Source: Varroa destructor (Eukaryota > Arthropoda > Arachnida > Mesostigmata > Varroidae). From it: a stretch of 64,000 nt of DNA. The stretch is taken from assembly GCF_002443255.2 (NCBI RefSeq), contig NW_019211454.1, forward strand, positions 15,240,243 to 15,304,242, written 5' to 3'. Both the position numbers and the translations under genes were made by a program. Shown here piece by piece: positions 12,701-27,700 of this stretch (position 1 is the stretch's first letter; each line of letters begins with the position of its first letter). The notes below the pieces were generated by a model. That model was given only the letters and a program-made list of their open reading frames with translations. It was not told the origin of the DNA and ran no database searches.

Positions 12701-15700
12701 CGTGATCAAGATTCATAGAAAAAATATTAACCTAGTTCTACCCGCCCGACGAAATTATCCGATAATACGTACGTTCTTGAGAGTCATTTGTTATATACAA
12801 ATCATGAACTGGTCACAACAAAAGAATTGTCTTGATGTTAGTACAACAGCGTATAGTTAAATATACCTAATTTTAAAGTAACTAGACTGATCCTACGCTA
12901 CGTTTCGTTGGAACTAAATCAAGCTGGGCGCGAATAGTAACTTTTAATTTTTGTTTCGCTATTTCATGGATATTTATCTGGTTGTTCATCTTTGTTTTTA
13001 CTTGCCTATATATTTGATAATTCTATTAATAGGACATAGTTAAACTACACATACATTAAACTTTGAATATATATTGAATAAATGACAATATTCGTGCCCG
13101 AATATTCTTGTCCTTATTGAAAACACACTACCATCTCTAATTGCTCCTGGTTCGAGGCCCGTTAGCGCTTCGTACTTGCATCTAAAACAATTATTATTAT
13201 TATTTATATTCAAGTTATTTTCGTTATCAATAGAAAAAAACCTTCGAAGTCTTCCAAGCTGACTAAATCATTGTTTCAATTCAGTTTTGGTATGAATAAA
13301 AATCGGTTTAACGCTTCAGTTATAGAGGGCTTCTCGATTCTCGATGCGGGTCTAACCACTAGCTTACCTAAAAACTATCCAACAGAAAAAATATATATTC
13401 TTTCTTTAAAAAGAGTCAGACACCTCGAAGGATGACGATAGAATTTCTGCTTCAATTTCTCTAGCGTGCTATGTAAAAAAAGAAAAAAAAAAATATTCAA
13501 TGCAGTAATTGTGTATGGTACAACAACAAGTAACGTGACCACCTGTAGAATGAAGCTGAGCAAGGCACAGGCTTTTTATCCATTTACCAGGAATGAAAAA
13601 TTAATAGACAACTGTGATAAGATAAAATGGTGTTAGAATCGCATGAATATATTAACCAGTTTAGCACCATGTAACCCTTTAGAAAAGCTTGCTTGATCAA
13701 CGGAAAATGTACAGTTGAACATAAAGTCACAAAACCCATATATATATATATATATGCATATTACTGATTTTCCCCTTACTCGTATATGCTGAGAAGTAGT
13801 AAAGAAAATTTTGGCTGAAATTGTTTTCCATAAGTAGCTATATTGGGCCGCTGAATAATAATACGTGCTTCTTCTTTTCCTTAAACGTAACTTTAAACTA
13901 AGAAGCAAGCACTACTCGATGTTCAACGTAACGCACCCCATTATTTCCTAATTGTAGGGTATCTCAGAATCGCAGTTTTCTTCTAGACACGTGTGTATCT
14001 ATTCAGGATGACTCAAACCAGCAACCTCCTTGAATTTGGTTTTCGGTCTCTATTCGACGCCTGATCTTTGATCCTGACAAAACAATCGTCTGCAATGAAT
14101 TGAGCTAAGCCAGAACGTTTCTGTACGTCTCACCCTTGCGCGTCATAGGTATGTCATAGGTCATGTAGTAACCCAATCTATATCAGCCTGCCTACGATAA
14201 GTGATATGCGTAGAAACACACTCGTTGCTGTCTTCTGGGTCGAGTTCAACATTGCGCCAGCGTACATCGCCTTTTCGTTGACCTCCGTAAGCGTTATCTA
14301 GCTTTGGTCTCTATGACGGCTTTATATTAACACCGTTGTTGCGGCTACACCTCTACGTCGTCATAGGAAGAAGCAAAATCGAAGAATAACAAAACACTAA
14401 TCGCGAAGAAGAAGAAGAACCAAGCAGAATCAACACTAAATATCGCATGAGATTCGTGTGGATTGACAGGCCTGCAAATCGAAGACATGATGCTCACAGC
14501 GAGCTTTTCCTAGGACCAGCCCGAACTCAGCTATACAGTATCTGAACGTCCTTTAACTGGCTCTACTGTCTATCCATAAAAAACATAGTTCATACTGAGC
14601 ACTAAACGAGGTATTCGTTTATCTATACGTTAAACTTCAACCGCTCTGTTCTTAAAAAAGTTCCTCTAAGGTTAAATCTGAAGTACGTTAGGTCTGTCAC
14701 TAACAGAAGTTTGACCAATTGAATGAATTGCAAAAACACGGCCCGCACCCGCTCTTGTAGACTCGCATGAGGCGAGCGAGACACCATCAGTTAAACATCA
14801 GGACAGCGGCAATGATCGCGGCAGTAAACTGCAAGTCAAGTCCTCGTTCCCGAAATATCTTCTCCGATCGAATCCGGGACCAAGGCTAAGGATAGAGGCT
14901 CGATCCGGGGCGTATGAGCAACGCAAACAGACTAGACAATTTTGGCGGGATTTCGTTGCTTGCCCCGAATCCCCCCTACATATTTTACAAATGTCTCGGG
15001 ACCGAGGACTAATAGCAGATGCAATTGCGTTACACAATCAGGAGAATAATTGAATAGGTCTCGTAAAACTGTGGCCTTGACCATCCGTCCGTCCAATCGA
15101 CTAATAAATTTTATCGAGCCTTATGACAGCCAGTGCTAGTTGCTAATGGGTATCGCTTTTGCGACCTAATATAAATATCAGGTTGTGCAAAATCACCTGT
15201 TCTCATTGCTACACTTCATACGCCCACCTCGTATTAAGTCATTGTGACGCCGCCACTGCAATTGCTACTGGCCTAGAGGTGTTCCGATGCAGCCGCGATG
15301 ATCAGGACGAACGTACACTACCGGAGATGTCCAGTACATAGATAGCCATAATTAGGGACCAAATGGGCATCCTAAACTCTCAAGATACGGCGTCAACAAG
15401 AGAAAAGAAAAACGAAAGGATAGAAATAGGGAAAATTTCCATGGTAACGTTAAATTTTATCTTCTAATGATTTGTAGTGACTCGCACGCATGGGTGTGTA
15501 TAGCAATTTTATCTGAACTTGAAGTAATAGAGCTAAGGATAAATTCTGAGCGTTAATAAGAAAAATGTTCCTTGCGCCAATAGGCTATCGACAAACAGGA
15601 ATAGCACAAAAATGATACATAGATCATACGAATAATGAAGTACTTAGCCGAGGACACTGGGATGCTTACGTCAAAACTATCGATTTCGATTGTTTGCCGT

Positions 15701-18700
15701 GTACGTACCATCAGCTGTGATATTGAAGTCGTGACAACGCAGATAGAGAATGAATGGTTTATGTATAGAATAATTGAAAAATCAGGCATATTTCAGAACA
15801 GGATTAATATTTAGGTTTAAAATTTGCCTATGTCAGAATGAACGTCGTTTTGCTATAGATAAAATATTTCGATTTTATAGCACTAAATGAACTTGGAATA
15901 ACACTAAACGACACTTAATTAGTGAACAGTAATTGTTGGCCATGTCGCTCAAATTAGGCCACACCTAGGTACTTGTTTTTGTTGAGGTAGTTCTTCAGCA
16001 GCGTCATGCGCTGCTGAGAACAGCTATCGACTAAAGAGCGATAGTGGTTTTGTCACTTCTAATCTACATGCCCGCAGTTCATAAGACGCAGCTTTTCGTC
16101 TTCAAACCTATAATCGCTAAGTTCATTTAGCATATGGCCGCCCAACAAGCACCACACAGATTCTTGCCTCTGGCTGAAGAAGCCTCTCCCAAAAAAGTCT
16201 CCAGAAATGGTACGGTGCGTTGCCGTCGTTCACGAATCAATCAACACTTTCATATTTTCACTAGCAAGCTCTCTTCATCAATTACGTGCGATTACGTATA
16301 GTTGGTTCGATATTTTTCCGCATTGCGTTTCCACGCCTGTTACCCGTCACACGGTAGTGAATTATGAGAAAAGCGAAACTTCTTTAGAGAACTTACTACG
16401 TCAAAAATGAAACAAGATGGAGCCATTGAGGAGTATAGGCTCAAAGCTGATTGAAACTCTACCGTTGCCTCCTCGCTGCTACCTCCAGTAAAACAGAATA
16501 TCGGAAAAATATATGACGTAGCTGGTACCTGGTACAACAACCAAGGGTCGAATAACGCGAAGGCAAATGACATCTTTATAAAGCAATGCTACTGCATAGA
16601 CAGAGTGGAAATGCGTCGTGCGTCTCGCAAGTGTTACCCCGTCTGGCGAAAACGATACTTCTGTAGGATTACCATACTTCTGCAAAACTGGACAATAGCA
16701 GCAGTAAATACAGCAGCAGCGGGAGCAGGAACACCTACAACGAACTGTAGGGACGGCAGATGTAGCTGATTTTCCTCACTTTACCCCCTAAATACGTCAG
16801 ATACAAAAGGGCATTTGAATTTTTAGGTGGTTACGTCTCGGAGTAATCGAATAGGTTCATCCGCGCGAGTCCCTATAGATTTTACGAGACAAAATAATGG
16901 CAGATATAAGACGGCTGGCGCGGTAGAGTAGAGGCGTGAAACTTTTAGGATGTAGAGCAAAACAGCAAGAGGTGACACTTGTCAGAAATAGTCAAGTGAG
17001 AAAAATTGAATAACATTTTTTTAATAACTATGAATAAATATAAAACAAATGTTTAATTTTATTTTTTACCCGTTCAATTACCCGCCACTGCTGACGGTGA
17101 GTGCGGATACAGCATGGGTCTAGTTGAGATTGTTGTCAAACGCTGACAAACAAAACTGTAACCGTTTATGGAAGGGAAAAACGTTTTTTCCATGTTCTAA
17201 TGTAACATCTTTTTATCAATGACTACCTTCTAGGGCAAGATAGCTAGTTAATGGGATGTGTTTGTTAGAAATGCCTAGTTATCTGATGTATGATACGAGA
17301 AACCAACAATAACGCCCCCTTTGACTAGTTAAGTCAGCCTCCGCCACGCAGATCATATACCGTCAACAATGCGATCTACCACTTTTTCGACCATTTCCAA
17401 GCCTGCTCCTCCACCAAAACATCTGGGAAGCTACTAGCTAGACACTGATATTTAGAAAGTACAACTTCTCCTGCGAACAACTTATCGGTACGACGTAAGG
17501 CTGAACGTGTTATTACTGTAAAGAAAAGCGATAACGTTTCCCAAGGTAAAATTGCTTTAAATACATATTTATGTATATCTATATAACCGTAGACGAGCTA
17601 ACTTTCGGAAAGACAATCAAAGCTTTGTACTCCAAGTTTTAGGTCAATGGTGGTTCTACGTCCATTTGACGCTTATCTTATTTGACGCTGATGAGTTACA
17701 CCATGCAACTGGAAGTGCCACAATAGCCCATGTTGACACAAGGCACGTCCGTGCCCGTATATACACGTATCGAATATGCATGCAAAAAAACATAAACGAT
17801 TATACAGGCACTTCGTATACTTTACCACTACTATAACGTATACCCTTTTACTGGCCTAGCATAATGATTACATCTATCAAATCTGTATAGCCATTAAAGA
17901 GCAATGCTCAAGCGGCAGTGCATCTACATAGGAGAGGAATTATCAAGGGTATTTTATCACTCTTCTCGCACAACAGAGTGAAGAGATGCCGGTAGACCAA
18001 TCGTTTCATGTTAATTGAAGTTTGCACTTCAGTCATTATTAAACGAGATTGATGAAAGGCGTAGTAAAGAAGCATGTCGAGCTGCACCATAGGATAGACC
18101 GACGGTCTGGGTGAACATACAAGAACTGTAAAAAAATGAACACGACGTAAGCTCTCACAGCCCTATTCAACTTCAATACATAATTGTCAACAGGCTAACA
18201 AATGGAACAAACGCTTACCGTCTATATAGCCATGTTGAATTTTATCCGTTACGTACATTCTATTAATTCGTTATATCAGTAAGGCAGTTATCAGCTATCA
18301 GGTGTTCCTGTTTATCGTTGTCTTCGAATAGGTCAATGATTATTACTACTATTGCCATTATCATCATCCCTGTTATTATTGTCAGCAACTGGTCCGAAAG
18401 CGTTCAGACGATTTTTTTCACGGTCACACAAAAATATGACCGCAATATGTACACGCATGTGCGCACGCTTAGGCAAAGAGGCGCTAAAATGGCGAACAGT
18501 TTGTAAAGTATCCATTGCCCCTGGACTTTGTAACAGTTTTAGGTCTAGCAAAAGCAGGTTAAGTGTCACGCAGAGAATAGTCTTTTACCTATAGTGCACA
18601 CGAGATGGCGATTACCCTAGCCACAAGGAACTACAAAGTCCATTTCTATATAACTAGCTATTTATACTTGTTGTACTTCTACAGCGCCGTCTAAACGCTA

Positions 18701-21700
18701 CACAGCGATGTCGTCTGTTAGCCCGGTGTTAATCTAATGAGTAACAGGCTTGTCGAACCAGAAAAGAAATGTCGCCAACCATGTCGCTTATCCTAGTAGT
18801 AGCGGTACTTAGTCAATTCAAGACAAACACACTACGTCCAGTTACTGTGACCGATTTTTCTAGTACTGCCAAAAAAAACATCACAACCGTTTTTGATGTT
18901 ATCGCATCGTACACAAGTACAACACCTTACGATCAATCTTCTCTAGGAAGGAAGCATACTTTATTGAAGCATGTGCTCTATTTCAGCTTTTATATTAGCT
19001 TCAATTTAAAAGCGAAACCAATGCGTACCAATTTTTCCTGACCTCTGCACAGGGAGGACTGTGTACGCCGTCATAGAATAGACGGGCTCAGGGCGCCCCT
19101 TGCTTATGCTTCGCCGCATTATTTTTCTTCGTACTGCCGCTCTGACGAACTCGGCCTACACGGAATGCTGCTAAGGATAGCTTCTTCGATTAAAATTGGT
19201 CTCATCTACGTACGCACTCTCAGCTGCCGCGTCCGAAAGCCAAGCTTCAAATATGGCCGGGCTCTTTTCCGTCTTCCTATCGCAAAAACTAATCGGCCTC
19301 CCAAAGCGCCAAACGAGCGCACGCTGTCGATTATTTACAGAAGAACAGACAGAATTTTTGTACGCCACCTCACACCACGCTCATTTAAACGACCTAAATA
19401 TTCTTGCAGCCATTGTCATTGCTGTTATTACCAATCTGCTACACGGCCACTTCTGCACGTTGCCACTGCTCACCCCTACAACATCACAGCGAATGCTCCC
19501 TTGTCAACCCGCTGTAATCCATTCAATATACTCGACATCCATATGCACTAGCAGACGTTGCTGCGGGATAGAACACGCTAGACGTGGTAAACGCGACACT
19601 GGCGCTTGAAATGCACTAGGGAGCAGAAACATTTGTGAGAAGGAACAAAGTACCGCCACAGTATAGTGCGACGCGGTGCCCTGTAGTGTGTCAAGTGTCC
19701 GCGCACGACAAATAACACCAATATGGGAATTGAATGCATATAAATACGCAACTTATACCTATCTACGGGTAGCCATTTACCTAGTCCGTTGCAGGTCGAT
19801 GCATGCAATGACGTGTCACTGTTAACTGCCGTCTAAAACGCTGAAGACCTGTTACGACTAGACGAGTAATATGCTACGTAAAGAACGTCACGCACTGGGA
19901 CAAAGCATCGGCAGTCGTAACGTTCATCATCACCAGCGAGAGAACAGGACAAAAAACCAGCGTACGTCACAACGAAAGGCCAAAGCGCTGAGTCGCATTT
20001 ACGTTCCTAGAAACGTTAACCGATTGTGAAATGACCGAATGAGCTGCAATATGCAAAAAAAAAGTCATGATATAACTGCTGGATCTACAACGCGCCCACG
20101 GACGCAACGGGCATCGAGACGTGATCGCTCTTCTATCGCGGAGTGGGTATATGGACAGTGTGCCAATGACCATAGTCAGGTGCTAACGTTCGCGCTGGTT
20201 TCACCAGTGCGCTTCGAGAAGAATCAATCCAAGGCTTAGCCATTCTAATCCCAATCAGAAAGGCATACTCAATAGAACGTTGTGTGTACGCGCATGCGTG
20301 TATGTACGCTGACAATAAGAGCAGTATTCGATGAAAATGGCATGTGATGGCTGTTCTAGGCCCTTAGCTTTGGACGGATTCCGTTTTTAAATGACATTGC
20401 AGGCCGATCGCCCACTGCTACTGGTACAGACATACAAAAGGAAGCACACAAGAGTTCATCGAGCCTTACGTGTAAGCGATGTCAATGCTTGCATTGGCAA
20501 GAGCCGTCTATAGCGATTGCTCACAAACTAGTTATTGTTTGTTTTTGCTATTGACCCCCCACGCGTCCCCTACTCTGCTGCTGCTGCTAGAAAGCGCACT
20601 CGGAAATGCTATACAGCTTAGCATCTCGAGCGAATATAGGAAACCTAAGGCGAGTCATAGTAGCTACACAGAAATGCAATGAAGAAGGACTTCCTTAAAA
20701 AATGGGCACGACAAAGGTAAACCGGTTTTTTTTCTACCAGGCAATACGAATAAATCAATCGTCAATTATTAGAAGAGCATAGGGCATCGCTTACCTAAAC
20801 GCACCTCAAACTCCTTAACGCTTTGGGCATATACTGGCTATATACTAATATCTGAACAGATGAGCTCGTCACGGTTCTCATTGTAGATATTATCTGTAAC
20901 TTAAATATTAATGTAATACTAAAAAATATTAATGTGACTAGTTAAGTTTAGTCGTTCTGTCTAGTCGGCGTGTAAATCACTGGAAATAAAAAATTAGCTA
21001 ACATTAATTTTTGACACAGAAGACCCTGTTCTGAAATGAAGAACCTGTCAATATAGTAGAAATTAGCAAACAGATCTATCTTACAATTAATTTGATAAAA
21101 GGCAAACTCTTTAATGGGTAGACTGTTTGGCCAGACACAGACAACATTGCGAGTTCAGCACCGGCGAATCCAGTGTCCCTTCTCCGTTTTAAAACGTATT
21201 GTATGCCAGCCATGCCGATACGGACCGAAGTAAACAATTTTGCAAATGAATGTCAGAAAAATGCGAACGTTTTTGGGGCAAGTTATTTCGAGAGATGGCA
21301 TAATTAATCACTCATTGGACAAATGTACATTCTTATGTTAAACGGTACGGTATTTCAAACAGAAAGAAAAAGAACAATTTTCTTCAATAGTATAGTGGCT
21401 GGTCCTGATTATCGCATATGCATTTTCCGGATTGGACAAAAAGGCCCTATAGTGTACATTGTCCCTTTCTGACCCTACACCAATGGATTTGTTCTTATGG
21501 GCATACCTTCAAGATCAAGTTTACGTCAGAAAAACTGTATGTCAATATACGTGAAAAAAAATTTGAAAACAGAATTTGAGCAAAAACGCTTCACACCGCC
21601 AAACAAGATGTTTGTGGAAATTGGTAAATCATCGGCCCGTTGTTATCAGCAGTGTCTTGACTGGAACGGTAATCGTTTCGAAGTAACAGGGTTGTACGTA

Positions 21701-24700
21701 GATTCGTTTGCAGTTAAGACATTATATACTATATGTAAATAAGCAACAAAACAAACACGAGCAGTGTATACATCTTTATATGTAATATATATATATCAGG
21801 TGTTCCCACTAGCAGCCCACACTTTGCACTTATCTGAATCGACACTACACACAGGTCGCGTGTTATGCCCTTCGTTAAGGACTACACGTTCGGAGGAGAG
21901 ACAAGAGTCAATATAGTCGGTCGCTTTCCATAGCCAGCATATGCGGAAAAGTCGATGCAAACCTGATTTTACGGGTTCGTATGCTAAATGCGCCCGTATT
22001 GTCAACATGAGCTTGTAGTGATCTTTATATAGGGTTTGATAGAGAAAATATTCGAATTTTCTTACAAAAAAATATATCTGAACGTATCAAGTATTCTGAC
22101 GTGTTAGTTATTTTTTCGTATGTTCGTTTTTTTTTTTAGGTAGAAATCCAAAACCTTTATTCTGTTTCCGCTGAGCTATGAACTTCAGTAGAACAGTGGG
22201 TAATAATAATAATATACATTAGGTTATGAACTGGCAAGCCGCCTTTCTTGTACAGGACGTAAAACTCGACACACAGAGATCATTATCCTGCGCATTATTA
22301 AGATTAATAATATTATTCTTCTTCTTGCTAATTTTTTATATGGGCTTCACATGCAAATCTGAAGTATCCTTTCAAATTTCAACATAAGCTGCGCGCTGTT
22401 CCTCACCCAACTGGCCATGTACATACAGTATTCTTAAGCTCAAGTGCACTGCTCAGTATACTGCGAATAAAAACAGATCAGACATAGAAACTTTGTAGAT
22501 GTTTAGCTTAGAGATATCGTGTGGAAGCGCACGTCCGTAGAACGTTATTTAATTCATAATTTATTTCTCTTGAATAAATAATTCAGCTTTTCCCCATCGA
22601 TTGCCCTTCGCTTCGACCTTGAACCTTCGGTCAACAATCCAGCTTAGTTGTGTTTACTCATCAAGAACTTTTAACCGCGGAAAGTGCAGTAGTGACCACT
22701 TGGAAATACCCAATATATCAATTCCTCCCTTTACCCGTCGATGGGGGCTGTTCTTGGTTTTTGATCAGTGACTCAAACGCGTATCAGGACAAAAACGTTA
22801 TGAGATTTGTTGTCCCCGTCGTGAATCGATGAAGCCACGCCATCTTTCAACAATAGTAACAATCGCATGCTTTAGCCATACAAATTGCTCACAGATCGAA
22901 TGCTCTACTAAAGCACAAATGTGTCATAATTGGTTCGATAAGATAACAGCGGTCGGAAATATAGAGTTAAGGTATTTTTACTATTTATCAGCAATTATGG
23001 CAATCATTCATTGAATTGACTTCAGTGTAATCAGGCACTATGTAACTATTATAGACAGTTCATCGAAAAACTCAAAGGTTACTGTCTAGCTACCAAAAAA
23101 TGGTTTTGCGAGACTGGCTGCACTTTCTCTGATAACAGAGTAGTACCACAATAGATAAACGAATTAGCGCTTAAACAGCGTTCGTTGATACTGCTTTAGA
23201 GAACATATTTTTCATTAAGCGAAGACTTTTCACGGAGCCAAAATATATCTCAACTATGTATACGGCGTTGTGCTCTAGATGCTTCTTCCTAACCTCTCTT
23301 ACTATTTACAAGTTCTGCATAAGTGTCTGTAACATGAAATTTACGTATTACGCTCAGCCGATAACGTTGGCGGTTCGCGCAATCAGATATCCCCAAACGT
23401 AAATATATTTTTGCATAGCTTTCGATAGCATCGATGCATCGAGATTTGCATAGCATCGATGATTTTATCGATGAGGCGCTCAACAATCGGTGTTCACGTG
23501 ACAACGTGACAGACTCCTTTAGCGAGCTATCGTACGTATTCAGAAACGATTTTACACAGAGCATTGAATAGAAACTAGCTAGGGCACTAAGAGACAGCTC
23601 TGACTTAACTCCCCTCTGACTTACCAAATAACTTGAACCTTTCCTTCGACTGGAGGTGGGCCCTCGTTATCACCTCGGAAGATTCGAGCAGGTCATCGTC
23701 ATCGTCGGTCTCCATTCTTGATATAAATGATATACTGTCAGCGTCCTTGCCAGACATCGGCGAGACGACCGTCTCTGACTTCATTGGGCCCGTCCAAAGG
23801 CTTGTGAAATCGTCTATGACATCCTCGGTATCTATTGTAATTGTGGTTCGCGTTATAGACATCTGGCTAACTTTCCCGCCCCAAGGGGGGATCGCTCGTT
23901 TCCGACTTCGACGGGGCATACTGGTTGCATTTGTAGCTAAACCAGATACATGATGTAGCTAAGCTACGAAGGAACAACGCTCGGTATCAGCTGGGTATAT
24001 CGTTAAGAAACGTTCGTTGGCCAGGGCAGCAAACCCTCGATGACATTGGAAACTGACCGTTATTGCATTAAATTAGAGGTACGATATCTGTGGAACCAGC
24101 TTTTGTCGCATTTCGTGGGCGTTCTCGATAAGGTAGAAATTAATAGTTCAAATCAGAGATATGGATATTATGCGGCCATATCCAGCCTCATCAGAGCCAG
24201 CATGATGCTCCGCGGCTACTAACGAAAGATGGCTTCATCACGGAATCGATCTCTGTTTGTTTTTGTTCAAAATTCACCCCAACATTGAGGTCGTCGCCCA
24301 GTTTTGATGATGGCTCGGCTCCTTCTTTACCCAGCCACAATCTGGGCAAATAGGACATGTATAATACATAAGGAAATACGTTGCCTGTGAGCGACTCGCG
24401 TACCACACACTTCTACCAGAGTTTTTCTTTACAATAGGGACACTCTCTCCGACAGAGCAACACCAGGCTCAGAAACCATTCTCACAATGAAAAGAGCATG
24501 CGTATTTCGCCAACTAAATAAAATATCTCCCGCCTCGTATTGACTAGCTACGCAACAGTGCGCGACATAGACCAAACACATATGGGCACGCTGTATTTTG
24601 GTGTCACTTCGTCGCCGCCCAGAGAGCAGCCAAACCGGCTGAAGTTATCTAGTGAGAGCTGCCGGGCGTTCGATAGAAATGGATGAATTCCGCCCGTTTA

Positions 24701-27700
24701 TCCATGGCGAAGGGGTCGAGTTATAATTGTTGAAACTCCTTTATTAAATAGCTTAGAGGTAAGCTGGCCTTAAACCGTCAGAATGGCTGTGTCTGAAAAA
24801 AATACTAAAAACCATTACTTGGCTAATTTTTTTTTCTCTAAAACTTCTACTTAGTGTTGTATTCCACAAAAAAAAGCTAGGCATTTTATCTGCTTAGCTA
24901 GAGTACTAATAATAGCCAAACTGATGCATTAACTTTAATCTATCCGTTAGATGAGAACGAACAAACTGATTATGAAAAAACCACCCCTCTGACGCTCTTT
25001 CGGATCGATTGCCGTACGAGACGCAGTCTTGTGTTATCTTTACCATAGCAACCTGATCCATACCAGCCAGCTTCCGAAGTAAACAAATAGAAGACAACAT
25101 TTGCTGTTTGCATGTAACTGACTATTGAGAAACCACAACTTATCGAAAAATCTACAAAACTGTTTACTTATTACTGCCATACGTGCAGCAATAATGAACT
25201 CTTAATAGAACGGTGTCCCCGTAAAATGCCTTAGAAATATAGAATCATAGATCTGACACTACAGACATGCAATCGGCCTATCCAATGGAAAAAAGGTCTG
25301 TACCGTTCTCAGACAGACTTCACGGTACGCTTCGCAAGGCTCCAGCGAACATAAGTTATAACAAGGCTTGCTCAGCCCTTCCTTACCATTTGAATGGCAC
25401 AGTATCCATTTGGACTCCCCGTAATACACAATTTAGGAAGTAGAGTTCCATGCGACAGTATCAGCAGGCTGAGTAGAGATATCGCCTGGATGATTGACGC
25501 GCACCTCTTCGTGCGCATCCCCATAGTGAGCATGAGCATGAGGCCATCATCTCAAATCGCTCTCATCGCTAAATCAAACGTCTGTAGCAAACATGTAATA
25601 CGCTTATTTTGCGGTTGTATCTCAATTTTGTCGTATTTGGCCTGTCATAGCTGGAGCCTACCTTCTAAACAAAGGATATCGAATCGTATATTTACCTATT
25701 CTGTATGGTTAGCTTTACGGCTGTATTTGCGCACAAGATTAGACCTCCTGGCTCACTAGCGATAGCGTGTCGCCGGGCAAGATCTATTTCACTTAAACCT
25801 AGGATAAATTAGCTTCCGCTCTATTGTTCGTTCTCGATACAAGTACTGCTTGACTTTGCTGTTTTTGTTATCGCTATTAAAACAATTGGCAGGTGCATAA
25901 CTCATGGGAGCCAATAGCCACGTAAAACAAGGTAAATGCGGTGCGTAGACCGCTGTGAGCCAACGAAAAATCAGAATGAAGCCATATATAACCCACGTAA
26001 TTGACTCAATCTAGCCACGTCTATCGACGACTCGCCTACAGTCTCAGTATATGTTAATATAGTACTTGGGGTTGGATGAAGTAGAATGAATGTTCTAATT
26101 CGGCCCAGCGGGCTGATGACAGTTGATAATGAACTGACAGGTGTCAGTTCATGGTCAAAGTTAGAAGTTGACACGTGGGCAAAAGTCGCACAAGGTTAAG
26201 TTGTTTTTGTATGCATGTGCTTTTTGCATCTATTAATAATAGTTATATGGATATCTATTACATAACACAGGTGAACCCTTGCTGATTTTTGTAACCGTTG
26301 AGCATCGTACCCATTTTGTCATTTCAATACAACTTGCTGACGGACTTCGTACATAAATCACTTGTAATATAATAATAATAATTATTATTATCATTACCTA
26401 TAGTATATATTATCGGCAAAAAGGATTGGTTTTCGCTCGTCTTTATGTTCACCGCATAATCCTAGTTGTTAAATCAGTAAGCATCACTATTACGGTCTAG
26501 TCGCACGGTTCATTTCAGGCTCGGGTTGACAAGCAACAATTGTGTAGCCGATATGTTGACAGACAATTATATCGACTATTCAGTCGGGCCAGAGCAATGC
26601 GCTTATCGCGTTAGGCAGCTAATCTGTATGTGTTTTTGCCATAAACGAAGGGTCGAGATAGAGCAACATCTCGCGCGAAAATTTGTATATCTCGTTCTGA
26701 TTAGACAGGTGTGACCCGGCAAAGAAATTCATGGGAAAGATACAACGGTGGCTATGTAGGCGAAGTGACAAACCTCGGAGATCCACTCAATCCAATTATA
26801 TGTTAGGTAGAGTGGTTTAAACTATTTACTTTGAGTTTTGATCTCAATTAAGTATATAGTAACGTAATATAAAAATGAAATTACTAGATATTCTACTGTG
26901 TATATGAAAGCAAGCATCATTTTCAATAACCGTTTAGATTTCCATTTAGAGAGAGTAGTGCAATATATATAAATGAGAACAAAATTTAGTTTGACATACA
27001 TTAGGGAGCCGTCATTATCGATATAGGACTATTAGTCCCAATGAATAGAAAGAATATGATTAATTATATCTATTGGCCCCTTCGGAATTACTTCGTTAAC
27101 GAAGAAATAGCATTGCGCTTTAGTATATGATGTACACTTATTACACATATATATATATATATATATATTATGGATTACGTATTCTCACCATAGTTTCTAT
27201 CGGGCTGGCCGTTGAGTTTGTCCTGAACTGCCATCTTAAAGCGGCGTCTGATTAGTTGTTCTGTGTTGATTGAACAAATCAGTTTCTCACCTCGAACTTC
27301 ATCAGTTTACACTTCAGATTTGTTTACGCGAGGAGCCCGTCACACCTCATCTGTACTCATATTCTAGACCACACAACATAGGAAAGGAACTTTTTCCCTA
27401 GGAAAGCAGCGAACCCACTGTTGACTGCTACGTCTGCCCATACAAGCAACACCGGAATCCCTCCAATTACCTGTCTAATCTATAAAATCAGTGCACGTTT
27501 TTATCATTAACCCGAACGCTGAATAAAAAATTAACAGCGCCAATATTATGAAATCTATGTAGTAAAAATTAGCTCCGCCGCCTTTGTATAATAGCCGTCG
27601 AATACGCACAGTTGTTTCTCCGTGTCGCTGCTGATGCTCGTAAAGATAACGTCGGTCGTTTTTATTTCGTCGTATCTGTTGTCATTTCGACGCGTTTCCC

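Noticed and set aside
20795..20845. Phase-1 donor TTTAG|GTAAGC on the minus strand
   Set aside because: Only about 14 codons are open, with no ATG between the preceding stop and the donor.
23633..23953. Plus-strand 106-codon frame opposite exon 1B
   Set aside because: It is the antisense shadow of exon 1B; the minus strand has the better start, donor and phase.
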